From contig WGNP01000007.1 in the NCBI GenBank assembly GCA_016124495.1, forward strand, positions 1-64,000: 64,000 nucleotides of DNA, read 5' to 3'. The stretch's first letter is position 1, and each line of letters starts with the position of its first letter. The stretch is from Hyphomonas sp. GTDB taxonomy: Bacteria > Pseudomonadota > Alphaproteobacteria > Caulobacterales > Hyphomonadaceae. The notes below the pieces were generated by a model that was given only the letters and a program-made list of their open reading frames with translations, was not told the origin of the DNA and made no database searches. Position numbers and translations under genes: made by a program. Below are positions 32,743 through 42,740 of the stretch, in pieces.

Positions 32743-35535
32743 ATGGCCACGGCCGCCGTCACCGAAAAAAGCCATCTCTACCTGATCGATGCGAGCGCCT
32801 ATATCTTCCGGGCGTTCCACGCCCTGCCCCCGCTGACGCGCAAGTCGGACGGGCTCCCCGTCGGCGCGGTCGCCGGCTTCTGCAACATGCTGTTCAAGAT
32901 GCTGGAGGAGCTGAAAGGCGCCGAGCGGCCGACCCATTTTGCCTGCATCTTCGATGCCTCGGGCAAGACGTTCCGGAGCGACTTCTTCCCCGAGTACAAG
33001 ATGAACAGGTCCGAGACGCCGGAGGAACTGATCCCGCAATTCCCGCTGGTGCGCCGGGCATCGGTCGCCTTCGCGGCGCATGCCATCGAGCTGGCCGGGT
33101 TCGAGGCCGACGATATCATCGCAACCTATGCCCGCGAGGCCGAGGCCAAAGGTGCGCGCGTCACGATCGTGTCCTCGGACAAGGACCTGATGCAGCTGAT
33201 CACCGGCAGGGTGCTGATGCTCGACCCGATGAAGAACAAGCTGATGGGGCGCGAGGATGTGATCGAGAAATTCGGCGTCGGCCCGGAACATGTCGTCGAT
33301 GTGCAATCCCTCGCGGGCGACCCGGTGGACAACGTGCCCGGCGCGCCGGGCATCGGCGTGAAGACCGGCGCGCAGCTGATCACCGAGTTCGGCAGCGTCG
33401 AGGCGCTGCTGGAGCGCGCGGGCGAGATCAAGCAGCCGAAGCGGCGCGAGACGCTGATCGCGTTTGCCGACCAGGTGCGCATCTCGAAACGCCTGGTGAC
33501 GCTGAAAGATGATGTACCCCTGCCCGTTTCGCTCGAAGACCTGGCCGTGCAGGACCCCGATCCCAGAACGCTGATCGACTTCCTTGATGAGATGGAGCTG
33601 CGCACCCTCACACGCCGGGTGCGCGAGCAGATGGAAAAGGACGGCGCGATCGAAGTCACTGCGCCTGAGGCTGCCGTGATTGACCGCACGAAATATGTCT
33701 GCATCCGCGATCTGGCGACGCTGGAAGGCTGGGTAGCGCGCGCCATCACGCAGGGCTGGGTCGCCGTGGACACCGAAACCGACGCTCTGGATCCGGTTGG
33801 CGGCGGACTGGTCGGTGTCTCGCTGGCGCTCGCGCCGGGCGAGGCCTGCTATATTCCGCTGGCCCATGTGGACCCGGATGCCGCAGCCGGCGGCGGCGAC
33901 ATGTTCGGCGCCGATCCGCCGCGCCAGATCAGGATGAACGAGGCGCTTCAGGTTCTAAGGCCGATGCTGGAGGACGCCTCCGTCCTCAAGATCGGCCAGA
34001 ACATCAAATATGATCTCAGCGTGTTCAAGCGTCATGGCATCCGCGTCGCACCGATTGATGACACGATGCTGATCTCGTTTGCGCTGAACGCCGGCGTCCA
34101 CAATCACGGCATGGACGAACTCTCCGAACGCTATCTCGGCCACAAGCCGATCTCGTTCAAGGACGTCGCCGGCAGCGGCAAGACACAGAAGACCTTTGCG
34201 CAAGTGGCGCTCGACAAGGCGACCGAATACGCGGCCGAGGACGCCGACGTGACGCTGCGTCTGTGGCAGACCCTCAGGCCCCGTCTGCGCACCGAAGAAG
34301 TCACCACCGTCTACGAAACGCTGGAACGGCCGCTGGTGCCTGTGCTCGCCGCCATGGAGCAGGCGGGCATCAAGGTGGACCGGCAGATGCTGTCGCGCCT
34401 GTCTGCGGATTTTTCGCAGCGCATGGCGGGCCTTGAAGCACAGGCGCATGAGCAGGCCGGGCGCGCATTCAATATCGGCTCGCCTAAGCAGCTGGGCGAA
34501 ATCCTGTTCGACGAGATGAACATCCCGGGCGGCAAGAAGACCAAGACCGGCGCATGGCAGACAGATGCGGACGTGCTGGAAGAACTGGCCGACGCTGGCC
34601 ATGCCCTGCCGCGCACGATTGTCGACTGGCGGATGCTGTCGAAGCTTCGCTCGACTTATACCGAAGCACTGCAGGCTGCAATCAAGCCGGAAACGGGCCG
34701 CGTGCATACCAGTTACATGATGGCGGGCGCGCAGACCGGGCGCCTGTCTTCCACGGACCCGAACCTTCAGAACATCCCGGTACGGACGGAAGAGGGCCGC
34801 AAGATCCGCGAAGCTTTCATTGCCGAGGATAGCAATGTGCTCGTCTCAGCGGACTATTCGCAGATCGAGCTGCGCATCCTTGCCCACATGGCGGATATCC
34901 CGGCTCTCAAACAGGCGTTCAGGGATGGGCTGGACATCCACGCGATGACCGCCAGCGAGATGTTCGGCGTACCGGTCGCGGGCATGGACCCGATGGTGCG
35001 CCGCCAGGCGAAAGCGATCAATTTCGGCATCATCTATGGCATCTCGGGCTTCGGCCTCGCCCGCCAGCTCGGCATCCCGCAGAGCGAGGCCAGCGAATAC
35101 ATCAAGCAGTATTTCAGACGTTTCCCCGGCATTCGTCAGTACATGGACGAAACCAAGGACTTCGCGCGCGAGACCGGTTTCGTGCGCACGGCCTTCGGCC
35201 GGAAGATAAACCTGCCGGACATGAAGGCCAAGGGTCCTGCCCGCGCGTTTGCCGAACGCCAGGCGATCAACGCGCCGCTGCAGGGCACCGCCGCCGACAT
35301 CATCAAGCGCGCCATGATCCGGATGCCCGACGCGCTCGCGGGCGCCGGCCTCAAGGCACGGATGTTGCTTCAGGTGCATGATGAACTCGTGTTCGAATGC
35401 CCCGAAGAGGAAGCCGGGAAACTGATCAAGGTCGCGCAGGATACGATGTCGAACGCAGACGGCCCGGCCATCAGGCTGTCGGTGCCGCTCGTCGTCGAGG
35501 CGAAAGCCGCCAAGACCTGGGCGGCGGCGCACTAA
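32743..35535 (+). CDS. polA: DNA polymerase I
   Basis: 930 residues, full length with all three domains. The 5'-3' exonuclease (about 1-290) has LYLIDASAYIFRAFHALPPL, FEADDIIATYA, VSSDKDLMQL and GDPVDNVPGAPGIGVKTG. The 3'-5' exonuclease (about 320-530) keeps its acidic set (AVDTETDALDP, IGQNIKYDL, YAAEDADVTLRL), so proofreading should be active. The polymerase has DYSQIELRILAHM (motif A), RRQAKAINFGIIYG (motif B, O helix) and QVHDELVFE (motif C). Used in Okazaki fragment processing and gap repair. exoD starts 1 base after the stop. Confidence 0.97.
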   Translation: MATAAVTEKSHLYLIDASAYIFRAFHALPPLTRKSDGLPVGAVAGFCNMLFKMLEELKGAERPTHFACIFDASGKTFRSDFFPEYKMNRSETPEELIPQFPLVRRASVAFAAHAIELAGFEADDIIATYAREAEAKGARVTIVSSDKDLMQLITGRVLMLDPMKNKLMGREDVIEKFGVGPEHVVDVQSLAGDPVDNVPGAPGIGVKTGAQLITEFGSVEALLERAGEIKQPKRRETLIAFADQVRISKRLVTLKDDVPLPVSLEDLAVQDPDPRTLIDFLDEMELRTLTRRVREQMEKDGAIEVTAPEAAVIDRTKYVCIRDLATLEGWVARAITQGWVAVDTETDALDPVGGGLVGVSLALAPGEACYIPLAHVDPDAAAGGGDMFGADPPRQIRMNEALQVLRPMLEDASVLKIGQNIKYDLSVFKRHGIRVAPIDDTMLISFALNAGVHNHGMDELSERYLGHKPISFKDVAGSGKTQKTFAQVALDKATEYAAEDADVTLRLWQTLRPRLRTEEVTTVYETLERPLVPVLAAMEQAGIKVDRQMLSRLSADFSQRMAGLEAQAHEQAGRAFNIGSPKQLGEILFDEMNIPGGKKTKTGAWQTDADVLEELADAGHALPRTIVDWRMLSKLRSTYTEALQAAIKPETGRVHTSYMMAGAQTGRLSSTDPNLQNIPVRTEEGRKIREAFIAEDSNVLVSADYSQIELRILAHMADIPALKQAFRDGLDIHAMTASEMFGVPVAGMDPMVRRQAKAINFGIIYGISGFGLARQLGIPQSEASEYIKQYFRRFPGIRQYMDETKDFARETGFVRTAFGRKINLPDMKAKGPARAFAERQAINAPLQGTAADIIKRAMIRMPDALAGAGLKARMLLQVHDELVFECPEEEAGKLIKVAQDTMSNADGPAIRLSVPLVVEAKAAKTWAAAH

Positions 35536-35536
35536 G

Positions 35537-36202
35537 ATGTCTGGTACCTCGCCTTCCGTGAACCACGAAGCGGCGCCGCAGGGCAGTTTCATCGATGCCA
35601 TCATCGAGATCGCGGGCGCTAAAGGCGATGCGCCGCGGACGCTTGGCCATGTTGTCGACGCACTGGATGACCGCGCGTTCGGCCTGCTGATCCTGATCCT
35701 CGCCATTCCCTGCCTCGTGCCGGGCCTGCCGGGCGCGCAGCTGATCGCCGTCCCGATCTTCCTGCTCGGCCTGCAGATCGTCGCCGGCCGCAACGAACCC
35801 TGGCTGCCGGGCGCAGCGATGCGCGCCAGGCTGAAACCGGAATGGCTGACGGCGATCGCCGACTTCGCCTCCAGACGCCTGCGCTGGACCGAGCGCCTGT
35901 CGCGTCCGCGCTGGCGGTTTGTCGCGCATGGGGCGGGGGAAAGGATCCTCGGCCTGATCATTGCGCTGGCGGCCGTCACCATCATGCTGCCGATCACCAA
36001 CACGATCCCGTCGCTGGCGATCACGGTGGCCGCCGTCGGCCTCCTGCAACGCGACGGCGTGTTCATGCTGGGCGGGGCGACGCTGGCGCTCGGCTGGGTC
36101 ACGGCGCTGGGCATCCTGATCTTCGGCCTGATCACCGGGGCCGGCTTTGCGGCCACTTTTGTGGCAGACCATGCCCCCTGGCTGGCGGAGTGGTTCAGCT
36201 AG
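35537..36202 (+). CDS. exoD: ExoD-family membrane protein
   Basis: 221 residues with four to five membrane segments (FGLLILILAIPCLVPGLPGAQLIAVPIFLLGLQIV ... ILGLIIALAAVTIMLPITNTIPSLAITVAAVGLL ... LGWVTALGILIFGLI). The PGLPGAQLIA and LLGLQIVAGR pattern is typical of ExoD, first found as needed for exopolysaccharide production and alkaline tolerance in Sinorhizobium. Molecular activity is unknown. Starts 1 base after polA, so probably cotranscribed. Confidence 0.88.
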   Translation: MSGTSPSVNHEAAPQGSFIDAIIEIAGAKGDAPRTLGHVVDALDDRAFGLLILILAIPCLVPGLPGAQLIAVPIFLLGLQIVAGRNEPWLPGAAMRARLKPEWLTAIADFASRRLRWTERLSRPRWRFVAHGAGERILGLIIALAAVTIMLPITNTIPSLAITVAAVGLLQRDGVFMLGGATLALGWVTALGILIFGLITGAGFAATFVADHAPWLAEWFS

Positions 36203-36295
36203 GACTGCCGGCGCAGGCGCCGTCTTCCGCCTGTCCCGATTGTAATCTATCCTGCCCGCTGGCTCGGGGGAGCGCATAAGGGTGGGCCGGATTGC

Positions 36296-37570
36296 ATGAA
36301 ACGCATCATCATCTGCATGGACGGCACCTGGCAGACACTGAACCAGGCCAGGCATACCAACATCGCAATAATCGCCCGCTCGGTAGCGCACAAGGAAACG
36401 CTGCCGGATGGCACGCATATCCACCAGAACGTCATCTATAGCCAGGGCGTCGGATCGACCGTCGGCGCGTTGGAAGAGGCGGGCTTCTTCGGCAACCTGA
36501 TCTACCGGACGACGCGCCTTTTCGGCGGCGCTTTCGGGGAAGGCCTCGAGGACATCATCGTCGAGACCTACCTGCGGCTCGCCTTCGTCTATGAGGAAGG
36601 CGACGAGATCTACATCTTCGGGTTCAGCCGGGGGGCCTTTGCGGCGCGCCGGCTGGCCGGATTCATCAGCGTGGCAGGCATCGTCAGCCGGCGCCATGCT
36701 GAGCGCGCCCGCGAAGGCTTCCGCCTCTACTACCGCGCCCCGCGCGATGAGGCGCCGCAAGCCGAAAAGGACCTGCACGCCGATCAGGCCCGCGCCTTCC
36801 GTATCCGCTATGGCAAGGGCACTCGCGACGAGACCGGCGCCCGCCGCGCCATCGACCGGGCGCCGCCCATTACCTATGTCGGCGTGTTCGACACGGTCGC
36901 GCAGCGCGGCGCGGGCGAGGTGCTGAAGTCCTACTTCTCGACCAGGAACAGGGATCGCTACCGGCTCAAGAACCGGCGGCTTGCGAGCAATGTGCGCGCC
37001 GCACGGCATGCGGTGGCGATCGACGAATGCCGCGCCGGATTTCCGGCGACGCTGTGGGAGGGTCTCGAGGAGGAGAACACCCGCGTCGGCCGAAGCGTGT
37101 ATCTGCAGCGCTGGTTCGTAGGCTATCACGGCGATATCGGCGGCGGCGGGCGGGAGGAGCTATCGGCCTGGGCGCTGAAATGGATCACCGATGGCGCCGC
37201 CGCCGAGGGTCTGCGGTTCTATGGAACGGATGGCGGCGATACGTCTCCCCTCGTCGAGGCGATCGGCAAGGCGGCGTATGATGCACGCCCGGACCGGCCG
37301 TCGTTCGCGCGGTCGCTCAACATGATGAACTGGCCGATCCGGCCGCGGCAGGTCTGGCCGAAGACGCGCGGCAAGGACCGCAGGAAACCGGGTGTCAGCG
37401 ACCTGGAAGCGCTGTTCGATGAGGCGGTGCTCAAGCGCGCGGCGAAGCGGGAGCTGAAATACCGGCCGGGCGCGCTGCGGCCTTTCCGGAAGGCGTTCAC
37501 CGAGCGGGCGGACGCGCTCCAGGCGCCGGGCGTGACCAGGCCGCCGGCCGAGGGGCCGCCGCCGGCGTGA
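36296..37570 (+). CDS. DUF2235 alpha/beta hydrolase (Tle1-like)
   Basis: 424 residues. N-terminal MKRIIICMDGTWQTLNQARHTNI, the nucleophile motif YIFGFSRGAFAARRLAGFI (GFSRG as GxSxG), TYVGVFDTVAQ and FVGYHGDIGGG are the marks of the DUF2235 fold, which also contains type VI secretion phospholipase effectors (Tle1). No type VI genes are nearby and no signal peptide is visible, so a housekeeping intracellular lipase or esterase is as likely as an effector. The C-terminus is basic and Pro-rich. Confidence 0.87.
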   Translation: MKRIIICMDGTWQTLNQARHTNIAIIARSVAHKETLPDGTHIHQNVIYSQGVGSTVGALEEAGFFGNLIYRTTRLFGGAFGEGLEDIIVETYLRLAFVYEEGDEIYIFGFSRGAFAARRLAGFISVAGIVSRRHAERAREGFRLYYRAPRDEAPQAEKDLHADQARAFRIRYGKGTRDETGARRAIDRAPPITYVGVFDTVAQRGAGEVLKSYFSTRNRDRYRLKNRRLASNVRAARHAVAIDECRAGFPATLWEGLEEENTRVGRSVYLQRWFVGYHGDIGGGGREELSAWALKWITDGAAAEGLRFYGTDGGDTSPLVEAIGKAAYDARPDRPSFARSLNMMNWPIRPRQVWPKTRGKDRRKPGVSDLEALFDEAVLKRAAKRELKYRPGALRPFRKAFTERADALQAPGVTRPPAEGPPPA

Positions 37571-38224
37571 ACTCAGGCCGGGGGCAGCGGGTGCTGGCCG
37601 ATTGGGGATCGAGGTTGGGAAAACGCCTGTGACATCATCCACGGAGTATAGCTCCGTGGGCGGAGGTGTGGCGCAAGGACAGGGCAAGTATTCTGCAGGC
37701 GCTTGATCGGGGTGCGATTTATCCTCCGGGAGGGCTGATTTTTAAAGGCGCAGGGGCTGGCCCTGCCTCGCTTCAGATGGCTTCCACCGGCTTCGCGGTG
37801 ATGCATCCCGTGCATTCCGAAGGTCGGTTTTTCTCATTCGTTCTCACTTACTGCCGCTGTTTTATCATTCTCAGCATCGCCAGCTTGCGCCGGGCCTGCG
37901 GTCTTCGCCTCTGGCGAAACCGGAAAGACGACCCGTTCAGGCCGGGAATGGGGAGAGCGCGGGCGCTGGACCCTCGGGCCGGCTGTGCCGGTCGAGGGCG
38001 GCTCAGCGGTCCTTCGCCCGCCCCCACACTTCACACTTGCGGCGGACTGCGCCGCAATGAATCGCGAGAGTGCCGCAATCCGGGCAACGGGGCGCCGCAC
38101 TCCATTGATTTTGTTGAAGCTCCACCAACGGAGGGCTTTTGAAATGGACCGAGCTGTGATTGAACCTTCTGCCAAGCGGACCGTAGCCTCATCCGGCTTG
38201 CGGCTGGCCGAGAAGGACAAGGCA
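37571..38224. other. 650-base stretch without a supported gene; one hairpin
   Basis: No frame here looks like protein: short overlapping frames on both strands are Arg/Pro-rich and inconsistent with each other. A perfect hairpin, CCACGGAG-TATAG-CTCCGTGG, lies at 37639-37659 after the DUF2235 gene but lacks a T run. Around 37836-37878 there is an AT-richer stretch with CATTCGTTCTCA and TTATCATTCTCAGC, which could hold the chvI promoter or an iron-type regulator site. A small RNA is possible and untested. Confidence 0.3.
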
Positions 38225-38917
38225 ATGACGACACTCGCACTGGTGGACGATGACGAGAACATCGTAGCCTCCCTCAGGATGTTCTTCGAGGCGGAAGGCT
38301 ACCAGGTGCGCACCTATTTTGACGGCGAAGCGGCCCTGCCCGCGCTGACCGAGAGCCCGCCGGATATCGCCATCCTCGACGTGAAAATGCCGAAGATGGA
38401 CGGGATGGAGCTGCTGCGCCGCCTGCGCCAGACGTCCGAGCTGCCGGTGATCTTCCTGACCTCCAAGGATGAAGAGATCGACGAGGTGATCGGCTTCAAC
38501 ATCGGCGCCGACGATTTCGTACGCAAACCCTGCTCCAACCGGTTGCTGGCTGAGCGCGTGAAGGCGGTGCTCCGCCGGGCGCGCGGCGGGGTGGCGGGCC
38601 CCGAGGAAGGCGATTCCAAGCCGATCGTGCGCGGCAAGCTGGTGCTCGACCCCAACCGCCATGCCTGTACCTGGGACGGCAAGACCGTCCGCCTGACAGT
38701 GACCGAGTTCCTGATCCTGCAGGCGCTGGCCTCGCGCCCCGGCTATGTGAAGAGCCGCGACCAGCTGATGGACGCCGCCTATGACGACCAGATCTATGTG
38801 GACGACCGCACTATCGACAGCCACATCAAGCGGCTGCGCAAGAAGTTCCGCGAAGTGACGGACGAGTTCGATGCAATCGAAACCCTGTATGGCGTCGGCT
38901 ATCGCTATACCGAGTAA
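38225..38917 (+). CDS. chvI: ChvI-type response regulator
   Basis: 230 residues. Receiver domain [15 protein letters not shown] ... [16 protein letters not shown] (phosphoacceptor Asp near 53), then [12 protein letters not shown] and a conserved Lys in RKPC. A winged-helix OmpR/PhoB domain follows ([30 protein letters not shown] ... [17 protein letters not shown] ... [13 protein letters not shown]). This is the ChvI/ExoR-ChvG-ChvI pathway regulator that controls envelope, acid and exopolysaccharide genes in alphaproteobacteria. ATG 38225 is used because the motif begins there, with GAAGGA upstream. Its sensor gene chvG is not adjacent but lies at 40553. Confidence 0.9.
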   Translation: MTTLALVDDDENIVASLRMFFEAEGYQVRTYFDGEAALPALTESPPDIAILDVKMPKMDGMELLRRLRQTSELPVIFLTSKDEEIDEVIGFNIGADDFVRKPCSNRLLAERVKAVLRRARGGVAGPEEGDSKPIVRGKLVLDPNRHACTWDGKTVRLTVTEFLILQALASRPGYVKSRDQLMDAAYDDQIYVDDRTIDSHIKRLRKKFREVTDEFDAIETLYGVGYRYTE

Positions 38918-39485
38918 GCAGCCTGCAGAGATCTATATCGGCGGGGCGGGAGACGAGAGTTCCCGCCTTGTCTTTTCGTATGCCGAGGCGCGCCGGGACG
39001 CTGTGCGCGGCAAGCGGCAGGTGCATTACCTGCCCCACTGGAAGATCACGGCGGCGCGCCAGCTGGCGGCCGGGCTGAGCGGCGCCGGCCATCCGCTGGC
39101 GCTGATCGGGCATAGCTGGGGCGCCGACACGGTACTGCGCGCGGCGGGCGCGTCGGACGCGAAGGTGTTCATTGTCGGCGCGGACCCGGTGGCAAAGCCG
39201 GTGAGCCGGATCACGGCGCGCGACGGCCGGCCGGCCTCGGCAGCACTGGTGCTGCATGTGGACGCCGAGCCGCCGGCCTATGACCGGTCAGACTACGTCA
39301 AGGCCGCCGGATACCTGACGGGCGGCGGGGTGCCGCGCGCGTTCCGGTTTGCCGATACGCGCATTGCGGCGGTGCTCAACCACTGGAACTTCCGGGGGAT
39401 GATGCAGACGAAAGGCAGCGACGGACAATCGGCGCAAGACTGGCTGGCGGCGTTTCCGGACCGGCTCAGCCCAGCATCTGGCTGA
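38871..39485 (+). CDS. alpha/beta-hydrolase-like protein, unknown
   Basis: About 204 residues. A possible nucleophile elbow, [17 protein letters not shown], fits an alpha/beta hydrolase or lipase-like fold, and [11 protein letters not shown] follows. A late His (NHWNFRG) may complete a triad. It overlaps the end of chvI by about 47 bases (or 26 if it starts at the ATG at 38892) and also overlaps the convergent DUF3995-like gene by 20. The protein has no close family I can name. It separates chvI from chvG. Confidence 0.6.
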   Translation: MQSKPCMASAIAIPSKQPAEIYIGGAGDESSRLVFSYAEARRDAVRGKRQVHYLPHWKITAARQLAAGLSGAGHPLALIGHSWGADTVLRAAGASDAKVFIVGADPVAKPVSRITARDGRPASAALVLHVDAEPPAYDRSDYVKAAGYLTGGGVPRAFRFADTRIAAVLNHWNFRGMMQTKGSDGQSAQDWLAAFPDRLSPASG

Positions 39486-39939
39486 GCCGCGCGCTCCAGT
39501 TCGGCAGGGCGAGGGTCAGGAACAGGAAGCCGAGGCCGGCCGCGAAGCAGAGCGGCGAATAGATGCGGCGGTTGAGGGAGAGGTAGGGCTGTTCCGGCGC
39601 GGCGCGCTCGAAAGCCGGCAGGACGCCGGCGACGCCGCGCCCGAGGAAGACGAGCGCCAGCAGCAGGCCGACCGGGGCAAGGAAGGGCTTCGATTGCGGA
39701 ACTGCCTCGCTGTAGTCGCCAAGCAGGAACGCCGCCAGGGCCGCCGCGATGAGCAGCACGGCGAGATATACAAATGCCGCGCGGGAGGGAACGCGCGTAA
39801 TGCCCCGCCGGCCGATCAGCGAGCGGGCCAGCGCCTGCTCGCTGGCGAACGGGAAGGTGACCCCGGCGGCCCACAGCAGGTAAAGCAGGCCGGCGGCCAC
39901 GAGCACCAGGGCGAGACAATTGCCGATCAGTTCAGCCAT
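39466..39939 (-). CDS. DUF3995-like membrane protein
   Basis: 157 residues with four membrane segments (NCLALVLVAAGLLYLLWAAGVTF, FVYLAVLLIAAALAAFLLG, FLAPVGLLLALVFLGRGVAGVL, YSPLCFAAGLGFLFLTLAL). The N-terminal YLLWAAGVTFPF and the C-terminal NRRIYSPLCFAAGLGFLFL patterns fit the DUF3995 group, function unknown. Placed on the minus strand between two plus-strand genes; starts at MAELIGN (39939). Confidence 0.7.
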   Translation of the reverse strand: MAELIGNCLALVLVAAGLLYLLWAAGVTFPFASEQALARSLIGRRGITRVPSRAAFVYLAVLLIAAALAAFLLGDYSEAVPQSKPFLAPVGLLLALVFLGRGVAGVLPAFERAAPEQPYLSLNRRIYSPLCFAAGLGFLFLTLALPNWSARLSQMLG

Positions 39940-40065
39940 TTCTGTGCACTCCGGCCCGTTGCCCGCGTACCACACTACATGCAGGGCAAGCTTGCCGCCA
40001 GAGCCGCGATTGAATAGCCAAGAACCTGATCCTTGCATAACACACAGACAAGATGGAGTTCACCC

Positions 40066-40530
40066 ATGTCCGACCCTGAAAACACGCTGCTGCTGGAGAC
40101 TTCCAAGGGCACCGTCAAAATCGCGCTGCGGCCGGACCTGGCGCCGGGCCATGTGACCCGGATCAAGGAACTCGCCCGTGAGGGGTTTTATGACGGCATC
40201 ATCTTCCACCGCGTGATTGCGGGCTTCATGGCCCAGACCGGCTGTCCGAAAGGCACCGGCACCGGCAATTCCAGGAAGCCCGACCTGAAGGCCGAGTTCA
40301 ACAGGGAGCCGCACGTGCGCGGCACCTGCTCGATGGCGCGCACGTCTGCGCCGAACTCCGCCAACAGCCAGTTCTTCATCTGCTTCGGCGACGCCGCCTT
40401 CCTCAACGGGCAATACACCGTGTGGGGCCAGGTGACCGAAGGCATGGACGCCATCGACGCGCTGGCCAAGGGCGAGCCGCCGCGCAGCCCGGACCGCATC
40501 GTCTCGATGCGTGTCGCCGCCGACGCCTGA
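40066..40530 (+). CDS. cyclophilin-type peptidyl-prolyl isomerase
   Basis: 154 residues. Cytoplasmic cyclophilin (no signal peptide): ETSKGTVKIALRPDLAPGHV, GFYDGIIFHRVIAGFMAQTGCP (catalytic Arg in FHRVI), GTGTGN, MARTSAPNSANSQFFICFGDAAFLNGQYTVWGQV. It speeds cis-trans turning of proline bonds in protein folding. ATG 40066 has TGGAG at a good distance. The chvG gene follows about 20 bases later. Confidence 0.92.
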   Translation: MSDPENTLLLETSKGTVKIALRPDLAPGHVTRIKELAREGFYDGIIFHRVIAGFMAQTGCPKGTGTGNSRKPDLKAEFNREPHVRGTCSMARTSAPNSANSQFFICFGDAAFLNGQYTVWGQVTEGMDAIDALAKGEPPRSPDRIVSMRVAADA

Positions 40531-40552
40531 AGACGCCGGGGCGGGCGGGGAC

Positions 40553-42163
40553 ATGTTGATGCCGGAAGCCAGCGCCCCTCGCCGCCGGCCTGCGCTGCGC
40601 CGCAACACGACCATCCTCGGCTCGCGCATTGCGCGGCTGATCTTCGCGTCGAACCTGGCGGGACTCGCGATCCTGATCATCGGGGCGATGGTACTGAACG
40701 AGATGCGCGCCGGGTTCGTCGCCTCCAAGCAGCAGGACCTTGAGGCACAGGCACAGATCTTCTCGAGCCTGCTTTCGGATGATGCGACAACGCCGGAGCC
40801 CGGCCTCAGTGCCGAGGCGGCGCGCCAGACGCTGCAGCGGCTGAACCTGCCGGAACGTGTGCGCGCGCGCATCTTCACGCCGGAAGGCGAACTGATCGGC
40901 GACAGCTATTATCTCTCCGAGCGCGTCGACGTGACGGCCCTGCCCCCACTCAGCGAACCCGGTTTGCTGGCCCGCACCGGGCGCGACCTTTCCGAATGGG
41001 CGGGGAATGCGTTCGATTTCTTTTCGCCGCGACGCTCGTCCGAAGCGCTCCGCTCACAGAGTTTTGAGGATGAATTCGAGATTGCCGCCCTGGGCGGGCA
41101 GTCCGCGAGCCAGAGGTTTTCGGACCGGGGCAAACGGGTGATCTCGGTGTCGATGCCGGTGCAGCGGGTCTCCGCAGTTGTCGGCGTCCTGGTTCTTGAA
41201 GCAAGCGACATCGACGAGATCATTCGCGCCGAGCGAGTGGCGCTGGTGCCGTTCATCGGCGTGGCGGTGTTGATGGCGTTCATTACCTCTGTCCTGCTGA
41301 CGCTGGGGATCGCGCGGCCTTTGCGGCGTCTCGCGCTGGCGGCCGACCGGATCCGCTCGGGCGCGTCCGACAAGATCGACGTACCGCTCCTGACGCAGCG
41401 CACCGACGAGATCGGAGACCTTGCGACATCGATCCAGAGCATGACCGAAGCGCTGCTGGAGCGGATCGAGGCGAACGAGCAGTTTGCGGCGGACGTGGCG
41501 CACGAGCTGAAGAACCCGCTGACGTCCATCCGCTCGGCGGTGGAGACGCTGGAACGGGTGAAGGACCCGGACGCCGCAACACGCCTGAGGCAGGTGATTA
41601 CCTCGGATGTCAAACGGCTGGACCGTCTGATCACGGATATTTCGAATGCTTCGCGCCTCGAGGCTGAAATGACCCGCCTGCCAAGCGAGCAGATCGATAT
41701 TGCCCGGTTTGTGCGGGATGTCGTGCGAACCTACGAAGGGATCGGCGAAAGCGAGAGCGCGGTGCATGTGTCATTCACGGATGCCACGATGGGCGCGCGG
41801 CTCGTGGTGCGCGGGCGCGAGGGGCCGCTGGGCCAGGTGCTGCGCAACCTGATCGACAATGCGCGCTCCTTCTCGCCGGGCGGCTCGACCGTCGAGGTAC
41901 GCCTCGACCAGACGAATGACGGCCCGCGCACGATTGCCCGGTTGACGGTGGAGGATTCCGGCCCGGGCGTGCCGCCGGACAAGCTGGAGACGATCTTCAA
42001 CCGTTTCTATACGGACCGTCCGAAAGGTACTGCCTTCGGCAACAATTCGGGGCTCGGCCTGTCGATCGTCAAGCAGATCATCGCCACGCACCGCGGCCAG
42101 GTGTGGGCGGAGAACCGCACCGAGGGCGGCGCGCGGTTCACAGTGGACCTGCCAGCGGTTTAG
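40553..42163 (+). CDS. chvG: ChvG-type sensor histidine kinase
   Basis: About 536 residues. A cytoplasmic tail is followed by membrane segment 1 (ARLIFASNLAGLAILIIGAMVL), a periplasmic sensing region, membrane segment 2 (VALVPFIGVAVLMAFITSVLLTLGIA), HAMP, the dimer/phosphotransfer box VAHELKNPLTSIRSAVETL (His), and an ATPase domain with NLIDNARSFS, EDSGPGVPPDK and GLGLSIVKQI. It phosphorylates ChvI, with activity normally restrained by periplasmic ExoR in relatives. The frame is open to GTG 40511; ATG 40553 or 40559 with GGGGAC upstream is preferred. In many alphaproteobacteria it follows chvI directly; here three genes intervene. Confidence 0.9.
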   Translation: MLMPEASAPRRRPALRRNTTILGSRIARLIFASNLAGLAILIIGAMVLNEMRAGFVASKQQDLEAQAQIFSSLLSDDATTPEPGLSAEAARQTLQRLNLPERVRARIFTPEGELIGDSYYLSERVDVTALPPLSEPGLLARTGRDLSEWAGNAFDFFSPRRSSEALRSQSFEDEFEIAALGGQSASQRFSDRGKRVISVSMPVQRVSAVVGVLVLEASDIDEIIRAERVALVPFIGVAVLMAFITSVLLTLGIARPLRRLALAADRIRSGASDKIDVPLLTQRTDEIGDLATSIQSMTEALLERIEANEQFAADVAHELKNPLTSIRSAVETLERVKDPDAATRLRQVITSDVKRLDRLITDISNASRLEAEMTRLPSEQIDIARFVRDVVRTYEGIGESESAVHVSFTDATMGARLVVRGREGPLGQVLRNLIDNARSFSPGGSTVEVRLDQTNDGPRTIARLTVEDSGPGVPPDKLETIFNRFYTDRPKGTAFGNNSGLGLSIVKQIIATHRGQVWAENRTEGGARFTVDLPAV

Positions 42164-42215
42164 GCCGCCGGCCCCTCACCTCCCATTACTGCGCCGCAGG
42201 CAGCGAACGGCTTAT

Positions 42216-42740
42216 TCACTTCCGCATATACTTCCGGTTTCGGACCTTGCCTTCAGCGAGCCATTTCGCGGCTTGTCCGATGCGGCGGACACGGGCGGCG
42301 TCCTGTGTCGCCTCCGTGATCGAGGTGACCCAGCCGCGCTGGCTGAAGGGTGAGAGCGCCCTGAAGGTCGCGGCTCAGGCGCCTTACGGGGGCGGCGGCG
42401 GCGGGACCAGTTTCGATGACCTGCTTGCATGCCTTCAGCAGCATCGCGAGCGCAGCCTTCGCGGACAGGTCTGCCGGGCAGCATATCCTGCCGGATCCGA
42501 CCGTGCCCCCGGCGCCTTCCTCCCTGTGTTCGCCCTGCGCGAAGAAAGCGACGCGGCTTTTGAAGCCGGCAAGACCGCAGGAGTTCCTGCCCCGATACGA
42601 GAGCGACCGGGCGCCACGCCCGGCCGCTTCTTCCGCCTCCGGACAGATCGCGTGGGTCTGTTCACGCAGCCGCCGCAACATGGGCCGGGCCAGTTGCACC
42701 GACTTTGCGAAACAGGCCCCTGCCCGGGCGCCTGTCGGCA

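Noticed and set aside
32449..33867. 472-codon minus-strand open frame over the start of polA
   Set aside because: Composition is Arg/His-rich and lacks any conserved segment; polA on the plus strand is certain.
36296..37570. DUF2235 gene as a type VI secretion effector
   Set aside because: No Vgr, Hcp, PAAR or immunity gene is nearby, so only the fold is claimed.
37573..38142. Several 80-160 codon open frames on both strands before chvI
   Set aside because: They overlap each other, are Arg/Pro-rich and have no ribosome sites or recognisable motifs.
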